A stretch of 64,000 nt of DNA from Lethocerus indicus (GCA_019843655.1 JACDQD010000002.1:506585-570584); one strand, 5' to 3'. Shown: positions 23,901 through 33,946, numbered from the stretch's first letter. Numbers and translations: made by a program. Notes: a model not told the origin generated them from the letters alone.

Positions 23901-24005
23901 GTAGCTTAAATTCTCGCGCTTTTATTAGATATTTTTCCGGTTATCACAACAATATTGTTAAATATTCACGATTAATGTACCATAATATTTAAGTATATAT
24001 ATATA
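23901..24005 (+). repeat. Dispersed repeat G, copy 1 (inverted partner at 33947)
   Basis: Its sequence order GTAGCTTAAATTCTCG, TTTTTCCGGTTATC, AATATTGTTAAATATTCACG and ATAATATTTAAGTATATATA is repeated, reverse-complemented, at 33947-34054 with moderate divergence. No coding capacity or clear terminal repeats are seen. Confidence 0.7.
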
Positions 24006-25059
24006 TTTAGTAAGGCCAATAGGCCGGCATGCATATAGGAATCACCGTTTATATATCGTTTTATCGATGTATATGACTTGTATTTAAAGAAATAAAACTT
24101 GTCTGTATACTGTATCTCGCGTATATATTTTCCGTCGAAAACGATATTTTTTTGCCGACTCTATTTAATTTTGTGCATTAATATTGTGGCAAAAGTGAAC
24201 CTTGGGCCGGCCGGTTAACAACACCGAGTGGGATTAAGTGACAAAGTCCAAGTTGGAACAATCGTAAACGGCTAGTTCGAGTAAACAGTTAGTGTCCGTC
24301 CGCCCTGTTGTGAACAAAACTCCGCCGATAGTGAGTAAAATTATTGATTTTTTTTAGTATTTTCGTTAAAATACAACTAATATTATAGTTATACTTTACT
24401 TATATTTGAATTCCAGCACTTGGGTTACAATTAACCCTCGGTATTCGGCGCTCGATACACTTCTATAGTACACCCCGTTTCTTACAGAATTGCAATCGAT
24501 TGTACAAATTGATAGCCCTACGGGGGTAGGGCATTTGTGCAGTGTCGGCCCAGAAGGGCCAAAGGGCCTGATTGGAAGAAAGGTTTCAATTATGTCCCGA
24601 CCGCGGTCTCTCTATTTGTTGGGGGGAATTGGCGAGTAAATATGCGACGGCCCTAATGAAGACACTGAAATGGGCTCGGCTATCGAATTAGGGCCGGTCA
24701 GAACTGAAAACAGAACGTGCCACTGACGCCCCCAGGGATCAGAAACGCGATAATCGACTGGTCGTTGTCCGTTGTCTGTTAACGAGCTGATATAAAACGG
24801 CTGCCATTTCATTATTTCGGCGAAATTTCAAAATCCTCCTATTGGGGCCTATCGAAGGGCCCCCCAACATTATCCTGAAGTACTGACCCTAACTATCTTC
24901 AGTTTCAACATATATTATCGCTCTTGGTTTTAAATGCAGAATAGGGCCCCCCAGAATATGTTTCATTCGATATATGTTTTTTTATTATAATTATTATTGT
25001 GATTATAGAAGCATGACGCCTTCTGTGGGTATGATTTATACCAAGTTGTAAAAGCAGCC
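24006..25059. other. Non-coding stretch upstream of the tandem array
   Basis: Contains a donor-like GTGAGT (24331-24336) preceded by a CG-richer segment (24190-24330). I could not pair it with an acceptor or an open frame. No gene is supported. Confidence 0.4.
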
Positions 25060-26029
25060 GTCGGACGCCTTAATAAAGGTAGGCGATGTGAAAAAAAATA
25101 ACTCGCCTAATTTGGTCAAAATCGTCGGACGCCTTAATAAAGGTAGGCGATGTGAAAAAATATAACCCGCCTAATTTGGTCAAAATAAAAGCAACCCGTC
25201 GGACGCCTTAATAAAGGTAGGCGATGTGAAAAAAAAAATATAACTCGCCTAATTTGGTCAAAATAAAGAGCACGACCCGTCGGACGCCTTAATAAAGGTA
25301 GGCGATGTGAAAAAAAAAAATAACCCGCCTAATTTGGTCAAAATAAAAAGCACGACCCGTCGGACGCCTTAATAAAGGTAGGCGATGTGAAAAAAAAAAA
25401 TAACCCGCCTAATTTGGTCAAAATAAAAGCACGACCCGTCGGACGCCTTAATAAAGGTAGGCGATGTGAAAAAAAGAAAATAACCCGCCTAATTTGGTCA
25501 AAATAAAAGCACGACCCGTCGGACGCCTTAATAAAGGTAGGCGATGTGAAAAAAAAATATAACCCGCCTAATTTGGTCAAAATAAAAGCACGACCCGTCG
25601 GACGCCTTAATAAAGGTAGGCGATGTGAAAAAAAAATAACCCGCCTAATTTGGTCAAAATAAAAGCACGACCCGTCGGACGCCTTAATAAAGGTAGGCGA
25701 TGTGAAAAAAAGAAAATAACCCGCCTAATTTGGTCAAAATAAAAGCACGACCCGTCGGACGCCTTAATAAAGGTAGGCGATGTGAAAAAAAAATATAACC
25801 CGCCTAATTTGGTCAAAATAAAAGCACGACCCGTCGGACGCCTTAATAAAGGTAGGCGATGTGAAAAAGAAATATATAACCCGCCTAATTTGGTCAAAAT
25901 AAAGAGCACGACCCGTCGGACGCCTTAATAAAGGTAGGCGATGTGAAAAAAAAAAATAACCCGCCTAATTTGGTCAAAATAAAAAGCACGACCCGTCGGA
26001 CGCCTTAATAAAGGTAGGCGATTTAAAAA
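25060..26029. repeat. Tandem repeat array, 13 units of about 80 bp
   Basis: Units begin with GTCGGACGCCTTAATAAAGG, continue TAGGCGATGTG, then an A-run of variable length, then ATAACCCGCCTAATTTGGTC and a linker of the form AAAATAAAAGCACGACCC. Starts are at 25060, 25124, 25198, 25279, 25359, 25438, 25518, 25597, 25674, 25754, 25833, 25915 and 25995. The first two spacings are 64 and 74 bp; the rest are 77-82 bp. Unit 1 lacks the AAGCACGACCC linker and unit 13 stops after GTAGGCGATT. Units are nearly identical except for A-run length and occasional AAAT or AAGA variants. Frames on the minus strand just translate the repeat. Confidence 0.97.
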
Positions 26030-26164
26030 CAACAATTGCTGAACAAGTTGACGACATCGTATACACCCGATAACATCTGTAGCCCCTACAGTAAATTTTA
26101 ACCTTATCTAGTATTATCGCTCTTTATTATATTTATATTTCAATTATTTTATTTTGTGTTTCAG

Positions 26165-26237
26165 GTTAGTGAGAATTTATACTGCCGCGTTGTCGGAGCT
26201 GCAACCGGCTGCCAGCGATCACGCTTTCCAGTATCCC
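26165..26237 (+). CDS. Candidate internal coding exon (73 nt), family not recognised
   Basis: A pyrimidine-rich tract ending TTTTGTGTTTCAG (to 26164) is a good 3' splice site, and GTAAGT (26238-26243) is a strong 5' splice site. Between them one frame reads RIYTAALSELQPAASDHAF followed by QYP, with no stop and a balanced, protein-like composition. The exon begins with one base completing a split codon and ends on a codon boundary. It lies 135 bp beyond the tandem array. The next possible plus-strand exon, at 49479, begins in the matching phase. CAG followed directly by GTTAGT at the exon start also resembles a recursive-splice site. I do not recognise the protein. Another frame is also open (the one with an upstream ATG at 26156), so the reading frame is inferred from composition and phase. 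Confidence 0.5.
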
Positions 26238-26243
26238 GTAAGT

Positions 26244-28329
26244 TGTCCAGTTATTATTCAATAGGCCAAATAATCAAATCTCCCCGTTACAGTCGGGGGG
26301 GGGGGTGGAGGGAGGGAGGGTGCAATTTTAATAGAACTTGTCCAACGTTTTGTCCGAAAGAATTGGACGGCAAAAGGGCAGAATGGGGCGTCAAACGCTT
26401 CCCGGTTGGTGGAGGGCGGTGGCCTAAACTCCAATCGAATCAAATCCTGCTGATAAATTGTTAATTACGCGGCCGGCTATTTGAATTGGGGGTTGGTAGG
26501 GGTTGTCGGAGGGGGTCGGTGTGATGGTTGTGGGGTGGGTCCCGTACCGTTGATTGAACCATTGAAGCTTCAATCCTCCCACCCCGTCCCGTCCCTGTAC
26601 CCCTCGTGTTACTCTCACGCTTGACAATCCATTGTCAATATTCTGGCTCTCCCTTCTCGGCCAACCCAGCGTTCTGCCAAACCCCCCCCCCCCCCCCCCC
26701 CCAAATAGATATGCATCCAGGTATTTCGACGTTTTCCCAGGAGAAATACCATTTCCGGAGATGGTGGATAGCCGGGACTACGGTAAAATCGCAATTCTAC
26801 ATCAGTTTCCCCATCCCCCTGTAACAACCCCTCTGTAATGATAACTGAAATTTGATGTGTCGGACCACTTGTCGGACCAAATTTGATGTGTCAAAGCCCC
26901 AGTATAATTTTAGTAAAATCGACGAACTTAGAGCGAAATGTGGCCGGTGATAAAAAAAAAATGCGAGCTAACAGAAGCACAGTGGGGAAAAATCTATTTT
27001 AAAGCGCAAGTTTTATTTCATTTTTATTTATTGTCATTTTCCTAATTTGCAATACACAGCGTCCTCGGTGTCACTAAAAGTACAGGACGAAAATTTTCGT
27101 CATCGGTTCACAAGATTTTTTGTGCGAAAGAAAAATTTTGAAAATCCTTCAAAATTTGATATTGTAAAAGCGCCGGACAACTAACTAGAGGTAATTGGTT
27201 TGCAATATAAAAATAATTTCGACGAAAATAACGATTTGTATTTTTTCAAGCAGCCATTTACGCGAACAGAAATTTTCGAGAGTGAATTTCATAAAATCAA
27301 AATATAGAACGAGGTTGATTTGATGAAAATTTACAAAACTTGTCGACGATCTCAGTATCCCGAACACGAGCGGACTTAATTTTAACGAATCAATAAAATG
27401 AAAGATAAACTATTTACCTTATACATAATGTAATTGGAATTGTATTTTCTTTTTTTTCCCACTTTTAAGAATTGTAAAATTTTTGTTCTCCGACATTATT
27501 TTTATTGTAGGGTGTTGATAAAAAATAAATTTTTCTTTCTAAATGTTACGGTCAGATTGTTCCTTAAATGGCCGATTATACTAAAAATAACCGGACGTCT
27601 TTGTCTTCCATTACAAAAGCCGGACTAAGCCCCGTAACTTCGTTTGTGGCCGCAACAAGCAACGATTTCGACCTCAAGTTTCCGGTACGCCCGACGAGCG
27701 GTTAACGCATTCAAAGTTGCCAACTTACATTGTAAAACTTTTGAACTATAATTTTAGATTACCTAAATTCTAAATAGTGGTGAAACGTACGTTAAAAACC
27801 CGTTTTCTAACTCACCCCTACACTCCCCGTCTCGTCAGTTAATCCATTTATTATTCGGAATAATTATTGGGAGTGTTCGGCCTCTCTATTTCTCTATTTG
27901 CTTTCTTGATAATAAAATTATTTTTCGCCCCCTCCCCACCACCCCTAAAGGTAGCCGAGGGTAAATATTGTCGCCCGGAAGCTTCGAGCGAGGCCTTCCT
28001 AAATATTTACCTGTTTCTCTTTGAAAGTCCCACTTTCTCTTTTTTTTTTTGCCCTTCGTGTAAACGTAGACCGTTAATTTTTATCACGTTACTTTATAGC
28101 GCGCTAATAATGGGCACGATGTAGTAGGACATTATTAGCCAGCAATTTAGTCTCCATCCAGCGGTTGGCCGATTCAATTGAAACTACCCTCTTATGTCAC
28201 ACTCATTTTTATATTTTTTCTCAATTCTGCCTAACTCAATCTATAAAATACTTACTCTCATATCGGCGTCTATTATATTTCTGTTCAGGATTTTTTTTAT
28301 AGAGGGCCTTCTTTCGCAAAATTCATTTT
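26244..28329. other. Non-coding stretch, no gene seen
   Basis: Contains a C homopolymer of 21 bases (26682-26702), a short duplicated AAATTTGATGTGTC (26849-26862 and 26879-26892) and a long AT-rich part (26900-27560). No gene is supported. Confidence 0.45.
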
Positions 28330-28895
28330 TTTACCTGGTATAACGATTTTTCGATCTGGTCATCTTAAAGGGTGGATTTCTCCAGGAGGGGAATCGAAAA
28401 TTTTCCGGAAAATTGGCAGTTGAGTTGTCGATAATATCGGTGAATATATATAGTAGATTAACACTAAACTTAACGGCATTTTTCTATACCCAATCTTATC
28501 GTAGGGGGTCATTTGACCCCCGATCCCTATTAAATAAACGTTGATTTTTCGTAAAAATTCTTTAATTATTACAGGAAATAATTTGCGACATCGTAAATAC
28601 ATAAAACATAAAAATACATAAACTTCGTACGGGGGTCAAATGACCCCACCTCGTGGTACTCAAGAATTTTTGTACGGTAAAAAATAAGCTGAATAATCGG
28701 ACGATATAAGAATTTACAGAAAGTCGAATGGCCGACAAAAAAATAACAATAAATGTACGAATTTAAAGTAAATTTTCAAAACGTGTCATTTGACCCCGCC
28801 CTGTACGTTTAGTGTTAACAATTAAAGTTTCTTTTTGAGCAAAATAAAATAAATTCCAGAGTCAAAATGCCGATTACTTTTGGTTACCACTGATA
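28330..28895 (-). mobile_element. TA-type MITE family E, copy 3, interrupted by another element
   Basis: The right end at 28861-28895 reads, on the minus strand, TATCAGTGGTAACCAAAAGT followed by AATCGGCATTTTGAC. This matches the E copy at 49571. Further blocks (GAAACTTTAATT, CTACTATATATATTCACC, ATTATCGACAACTC) match 36940-37085 and 49571-49980. The element at 28458-28818 sits between GAAACTTTAATTG and TCTACTATAT, which are contiguous in the copy at 37000-37050. The left end near 28330 is decayed (ACCTGGTATAACGATTT), so that boundary is approximate. Confidence 0.7.
28458..28818. mobile_element. piggyBac-like MITE with TTAA target duplication
   Basis: TTAA at 28458-28461 and at 28815-28818 flank a 353-bp element. 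The left end begins CACTAAACTTAACGGC and the right end, inverted, begins CACTAAACGTACAGGGC. GGGGTCATTTGACCCC-type palindromes lie inside both ends (about 28504 and 28785) and once in the middle (about 28631). TTAA duplication and CAC(T)-starting ends followed by GTCAAATGACCCC motifs are typical of piggyBac-superfamily elements. No transposase is present. The related uninterrupted sequence at 37020-37050 supports a clean insertion. Confidence 0.82.
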
Positions 28896-29649
28896 TATTG
28901 CCGGGTGACTTTTGAGCGTTTCTACCCCGAAAAAAGCGTTTAGCTTTGGGGAAAGTGGTGGGAAATTGGAAATACGAGCGAAATGCAGATTACGACGTTA
29001 GAACAGGAACTTGACAATTTCTGGCCAATGAAGTAGGTTTGGGGGTGGGGGCGGGGGCGGGGAAGAAAACTTGACAGACTGACCGTGGGAAAACTTCTGT
29101 TTAACACAGTTCTGTGGCGAGGTACCCGCAAAACCATAACTTTTCCTATTCCCCTCCACCCCAACAACCCCCTCCACCCCCCCGGCCATTCGCGCCGAGA
29201 TACACAACCTCCGTGTACTGCCGACTTATTAATTTAAAGTTACAAATGAAAGTTTGTACCAAAGTAATTAAAAGTTTCTCGGCCGGGGGCCCATTGTTGT
29301 CGAGGGGTGGGGGGATATAAAGGAAGTTTACTATGGCGGGCGGGGGCTTTTGAAGTTAGCGCCAGTTCCGTACAACAATGGCCGCTTAGTGTTTTCGGAT
29401 TGTGAAGTTAGTGTGGGGGGCCCCAAAAAAAAAAAAACAGGTGGGCGGAGGGTGGAAAGCGAGTATCGACACACACCGTTCACTGTCCAGTTACAACCGA
29501 GCAATTTCCTCGACAATGTACCTTTTTTTTTTTTTTCTATAGTTCCACAAATGACCAATACGTTATTGGAGAAAAATTCGGCCCCAACCTTGGACTCAAA
29601 CCCGGGTCGAGACGTTTCACTGTTTATTTTTAAAAAAAATTGGAATTAA
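28896..29649. other. Non-coding stretch, no gene seen
   Basis: Contains a G4-type tract (29041-29062), a C-rich tract (29150-29180), A-runs (29424-29436) and T-runs (29522-29536). Frames on both strands are low-complexity. Confidence 0.45.
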
Positions 29650-29922
29650 GGGGTTGAAATACCCCGTAGGTTCGTCGTGTTTCTGTCTCCTCTCGCCGGT
29701 TTCGGTCTTTCGCCAGACCGGTTTCGGCCGCTCGCCCCATCTTCAGTAGCGCTGTGCTGGTCACTGTCGGCACTTTCCGGACGTTTCCAAAAGTGACAGT
29801 GCGGTGAGGATGCCCCGAAAAACGTCCAAAGTGACTAACACAGCGCTACTGAAGATGGGGCGAGCGGCCGAAACCGGTCTGGCGAAAGACCGAACCGGAA
29901 ACATGACGAACATACAATGGGG
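29650..29922. mobile_element. Foldback MITE, copy 3 (best full-length example)
   Basis: The left arm runs CCCGTAGGTTCGTCGTG, TCTCCTCTCGCCGGTTTCGG, TCTTTCGCCAGACCGG, TTTCGGCCGCTCGCC, CATCTTCAGTAGCGCTGTG. The right arm is its near-perfect inverse: CACAGCGCTACTGAAGATGG, GGCGAGCGGCCGAAACCGG, TCTGGCGAAAGACCGAACCG. The centre carries GTGACAGTG...GAGGATGCCCC and GTCCAAAGTGAC. Most of the sequence could fold into one long hairpin. It has no coding domain. The mobilising transposase is unknown. Confidence 0.9.
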
Positions 29923-30390
29923 TAAATGTTAGACAAGAATGAACGGTCAATATCTTGGCGATATTATCGGGCTAAAGCAGATTCCGTTTATGACCCGAAA
30001 AAAACCCATTTTTGACGCCATTTCTTTTACAAGGCCGAATAGTTTTGATGCGCCTTAACACTTAAATAAATACCATCCGTATAGATGGGTATTTTGTTGA
30101 AAATGGTCTCCGCAAAAACTATATCTGGCCATCGGCGTTACGCCGTATTGGGTTTCACTTCTGGCCATTATAGACGCGCCTGTGATTATCGCGCTAATGC
30201 GATTATACGGCAAATGAATTACGAAATTCGTTTGATCAATTCACAGACACAAATTCGATTGTAACTCGCAGTTTCGGAGAAACGATCGAATTTAAATAAT
30301 AGACAGATATGAAACAAGAAAATAGTTGCAAATGGGTCGACGAAACTGCATTCACATTATGTGAATTGTACTAAAAGGTCTTTCTTTACT
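29923..30390. other. Spacer between two foldback elements
   Basis: About 470 bp with no open frame of note and no recognised element. Confidence 0.4.
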
Positions 30391-30635
30391 GTAGTTTCGT
30401 GATGTTTCTGTCTCCTAGACCGGTGTTTCGGCCGCTCGCCATCTTCAGTAGCGCTGTGTTACTGTCACTGTTAGCAGTTTGGATGGTTTTGGGGCATCCT
30501 CACTGCACTGTGTCACTTTCACATGTGTACCGTAAGATGGCGAGCAGCCAAAACCGGTCTATCAAAAGACCGAACCGGCGAGACATCACGAACCTACGGG
30601 ATATTCCAACCCTTCGCAGACCACAAAACAGGTAT
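30391..30635. mobile_element. Foldback MITE, copy 4
   Basis: Left arm GATGTTTCTGTCTCCTAGAC and TTTCGGCCGCTCGCCATC; right arm AAGATGGCGAGCAGCC, AAAACCGGTCTATCAAAAGA, CGAGACATCACGAACC. The outer right end CAGACCACAAAACAGGTA is intact and shared with 668-685. The left arm has lost the GCCGGTTTCGGTCTTT section. Confidence 0.88.
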
Positions 30636-31144
30636 ATTAAATTAGTCCTTGTTTAGTTTCTTCAGTTAATTTAGTACAATAGGCCCGTTAATACCCCGCC
30701 CCCTTTGATGGCCCGCATACTGCATTTACATAAAGGGTGAATTTCTAAGAACGCGTCCTATTTAAAAAGGGGGTCCCTTTTCGTCCCTTTTGTCCGCGCT
30801 GTCGCTAACTTATATACGATTTAAAAACCCGATATTAAAGTGTTGTGATACGGAATTATTACAGATTGTCAACTGAAGTTCTTCCAACCGTTGCACCAAC
30901 CTGTGGTACAATTAAATTTGCTTTTTCTCCACACACTCCCTTTCTCTCCTTTCTCTCTCTCCGCGCCGAGATGGTAATAAATTCAGCGCATAATACATTA
31001 CCGCGTAAAACTAACAGTGTTCTCTCCAACGCGTGTAATTTAAATATTCCGTCTGCAAAATTTTCTCCCGCCATTCATATTCCAGTGGAATACAGCCGAC
31101 TTGTTGTAGGACGAGAACGCCGCTTAAACGATTCAAATTCTCGC
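30636..31144. other. Non-coding stretch, no gene seen
   Basis: The 108-codon plus-strand frame (30845-31171) and the overlapping minus frame show no domain, and the plus frame runs into the neighbouring MITE. Confidence 0.4.
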
Positions 31145-31282
31145 CCGTTTACGTCTTCAAACCTATTATAGAGTATGTTCTGAAATGCACAACTATTCGT
31201 CGTGCGTACCAAAAATGCGCGACATAATAAAGGTGCGCACAACCCGAAGGTGAGAAGAATCCGCAATTATTTAATTGCCGAT
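31145..31282. mobile_element. Mariner-type MITE, subfamily A, truncated copy
   Basis: Contains TTTACGTCTTCAAACC, GTTCTGAAATGCACAACTAT and TCGTCGTGCG, and ends GAAGAATCCGCAATTATTTA followed by ATTGCCGA, the inverted mariner-type terminus. It matches 59170-59388 in the same orientation but lacks the left 60 bp. Confidence 0.75.
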
Positions 31283-31303
31283 CTAATAGTTTGATCGGCG
31301 CCA

Positions 31304-31330
31304 AGCCGAAACCGGTCTAGCACTAGACCC
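31304..31330. mobile_element. Foldback MITE fragment
   Basis: GCCGAAACCGGTCTAGCACT plus AGACCC matches the right-arm core. It lies 22 bp from the mariner-type MITE end. Confidence 0.5.
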
Positions 31331-31454
31331 AATGGGCGTACTCCGAGACGTAATGAAGTTGCAGAAAGGTTACGCCGTCATCTTCCAATAGACTTTAAAA
31401 TTCTACGCAAGAAATTCTCGAATTAAAAGCAACCAATGTCAGTCGACACCGAGT

Positions 31455-31500
31455 GCTATCTGGAGTTAAGATATACTCCAGATATCTAACTCCAGATAGC
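31455..31500. repeat. Perfect 14-bp hairpin with an inner stem
   Basis: GCTATCTGGAGTTA (31455-31468) pairs fully with TAACTCCAGATAGC (31487-31500). Inside the 18-nt loop, GATAT and ATATC can pair again around ACTCCAG. The word CTCCAGATA occurs twice on the plus strand and once inverted. No flanking duplication or T-run is seen. Confidence 0.85.
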
Positions 31501-31932
31501 CCTTATTTGGCCCTTATTTGGTCCAACTGTTGGCTGACATCGTTAGGGACGTCGGTACGGTTTGGCGAAAATAATCTTTGTCGTGTAAAATTGTGGTTAG
31601 ATTTCAATTTGGAAAAAGTATATTTTCATCTACAGTCTCAAACAGGATAATAATAGGGTCATTGAATACCGGCTGATTCACCAATATTTGAATTATCGAT
31701 TAACCAATATCCAAATCACGGCGTCGTCAATTAACCGTTACCTCGTACTCGGTGTTCGGGGCGATTAGAGGAATTAGGACTTGGCTGAAGGTGACGAATT
31801 AGATTAGATCTACAGGCACTGTCACTATAAAATAGTGCAGAACTTCCCTCGTTGACTGAATAATAACGGGGCGATTTAATTACGCGGCGTAAACGTCGAA
31901 AAAAATAAACATTTATGCTTCCTATCTAATAC
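31501..31932. other. Non-coding stretch, no gene seen
   Basis: Begins with a small direct repeat CCCTTATTTGG, twice in tandem (31500-31522). No other feature. Confidence 0.4.
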
Positions 31933-32031
31933 TGTAGGTTGGTGATGTTTCCGGTCTCCTCTCGCCGGTTCCGTCTTTTGCTAGACCGGTTTCGGCTGTT
32001 CGCCATCTTCAGTAGCGCCTACTGAACTTCC
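31933..32031. mobile_element. Foldback MITE, left-arm half copy
   Basis: Reads TGTAGGTTGGTGATGTTTCC, TCTCCTCTCGCCGGTTCCG, TAGACCGGTTTCGGCTGTTC, GCCATCTTCAGTAGCGC, then immediately CTACTGAACTTCCGCGC. It therefore looks like an arm joined to a stub of the opposite arm with the centre deleted. Confidence 0.8.
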
Positions 32032-33946
32032 GCGCTGGTATATTAAAGTTCCTTTCTAATGTTTCCAGCCGCCTTCCGTCGACACAACAACATGTACTAA
32101 ACATTGCACCAAAAGGGTGATTTCGCTCCGTTTAGTACTCGTAATCTATTGAATATTATGCAGCAATGAACCAAGTAATCATTTCAGCTATAAATGAACG
32201 TATAGAAAAAAAAAGATTCTCTCAATAGGAACTATTATAACTCCGAAAGATGTTATTGTCAAATTGAACTCCACATACAGTGCTGGAAAATCGTAGACCG
32301 GCGCGTTGTAAATAAATTCCTAAGTTTGTTTCGGGGGTGGGGGTAAAAAAATATATATCGTCGCCTGGTTGTAGAAACCTTTTCCGGACAACTGGCGTGA
32401 AATGTGTCCGGGGATGTGTGTCAACAGTTGGAGGGTGGGGAAAACTTTGTGTAACCGGACTGTGTTGACCGAAAGTGTTTCCCGTGCGAAATCTCTGGAA
32501 AAAGTACACCCCAACTCCCGGACACTGCAACGCGTACATAAACGATCCCGGATAAACAGAGGACACGTTTTGAAAACTTTCCACTACGCCGTATACCGCC
32601 GTCGGTACCGGTACTTATCGGCCGCTAATGAAATTTTTTTTTTTTTAAAGGAAAACTGGGTTGGGAAAACTGAAACGATATCTGGAGTGAAATCGTCAAA
32701 CGAACCGATATAATTTTAATCCAAATTGTGTGTATTGAAATGGACGCTCAATAAGAAATAGGGTTGCGCTAAAAAATTCAACATTTTCCACGTTTCAAAC
32801 CCCATTTTACCGATATTTGATACTGTCGTCTATCGAGCGACAGTAGTAACAATGTATGCAGAATTGTACTATTATACATTATGGTACGTCTACTCAAGAA
32901 CTGTACACGTGTTTTCAATCATTTTTTGATTCCTGTTCATTTCGCGAGTTCTTCTTAGAAGTATCCAAAAGTCCAGGAATTTACAAATTTCATTACCTTT
33001 AACATCATATTATCAGAGGCAAATAATAAGTCAAATTGCAAAGAGGTTCCGATCCTCACCCGATTAACTGAGGATGTCTATTTTGTAAAGTTGAATTTTT
33101 CCAACTCCAGTAAGGTCCTCCAGGTGTTGTTTCACTTTTCCAGCACGATGAATTTACCCGCCAATTGTTGTTCTCTCATTCGGTCGGAATTTTTCGAAAT
33201 TTCGTTCGGAAAAATATGAACATTAAATGATCTATATGCACCTCGGTGTGTGTATCGAACGACAAGTGATTAAATTCGATGGACGGACTCATCGAATCTA
33301 AGGTAAAGCGCGGTTTTGGACGTGGCTCGTAACCGGTTTAATTGAGGCAAAGGGAAGAAAACGGGGTCGGAAGAACGCGCCCTTCGCTCGGCTTGAAACG
33401 TACGCCGGGTCTTGTTAGGGCAAAGAAAATTACCGGGTCGACATTAAAAGGGGTTGGGGGTTGGGGGTTGGGGGGACGGGCTTTAATGCAGGATTTAAAG
33501 AGGTTCGCTGGAGTGGCTGGTGGAGGCCCTCCCGGAGGGTGGAACACACGATGTGGCGCCTAATTATGAGCGCGACGGTACCCCGGCTTTGATGCATCAC
33601 CGGATCCACCTGAATTAATAACTGGCGAAAAGGAGGCAGCCCCAGTTCACCCCCTGTTAAAGGGCCGCCCCCCAACCCCCAGCCACCCCCGAGGACGACA
33701 AGCTCTCTTGTTACCAGGCCTATACCTCCGACTAATGGTCAAGCCCTCCCCTCCCCTCCCCCCCGCCACTTCCGACTTTGGTACCAAAGGGAAGGATCGA
33801 ATTTCAATTATTCAACTAACTCCTTCTCACCTCGCCTCTAGGGCGACCAGGATTGAAGGGCTCACAGGGTTTTTCAAATATTACAATATTCTGTTTAAAG
33901 AAAATTACGAAAAATTCCTTGACGACGGGGACCGATCCGATATATA
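32032..33946. other. Non-coding stretch, no gene seen
   Basis: Overlapping frames at 32222-32713 on both strands show no domain. A G4-type tract of three TTGGGGG words lies at 33450-33476. A TTTCACTTTTCCAG site (33130-33143) is followed by 28 open codons (HDEFTRQLLFSHSVGIFR onward) but no good donor. No gene is supported. Confidence 0.4.

Noticed and set aside
24190..24336. Donor-like GTGAGT at 24331 as the partner exon of 26165
   Set aside because: Joining it to the 26165 exon in the required phase would create a stop (TA plus G), and no upstream acceptor or open frame is seen.
25338..25909. Minus-strand open frames of 80-100 codons in the array
   Set aside because: They are the translation of the 80-bp unit, and their frame depends on variable A-run length.
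25060..26029. CRISPR-like look of regularly spaced repeats
   Set aside because: The whole unit is repeated including the spacers, there are no unique spacers, and the context is eukaryotic.
33450..33476. TTGGGGG repeats resembling telomeric DNA
   Set aside because: Only three units inside a generally G-rich region, with no array and no chromosome-end context.
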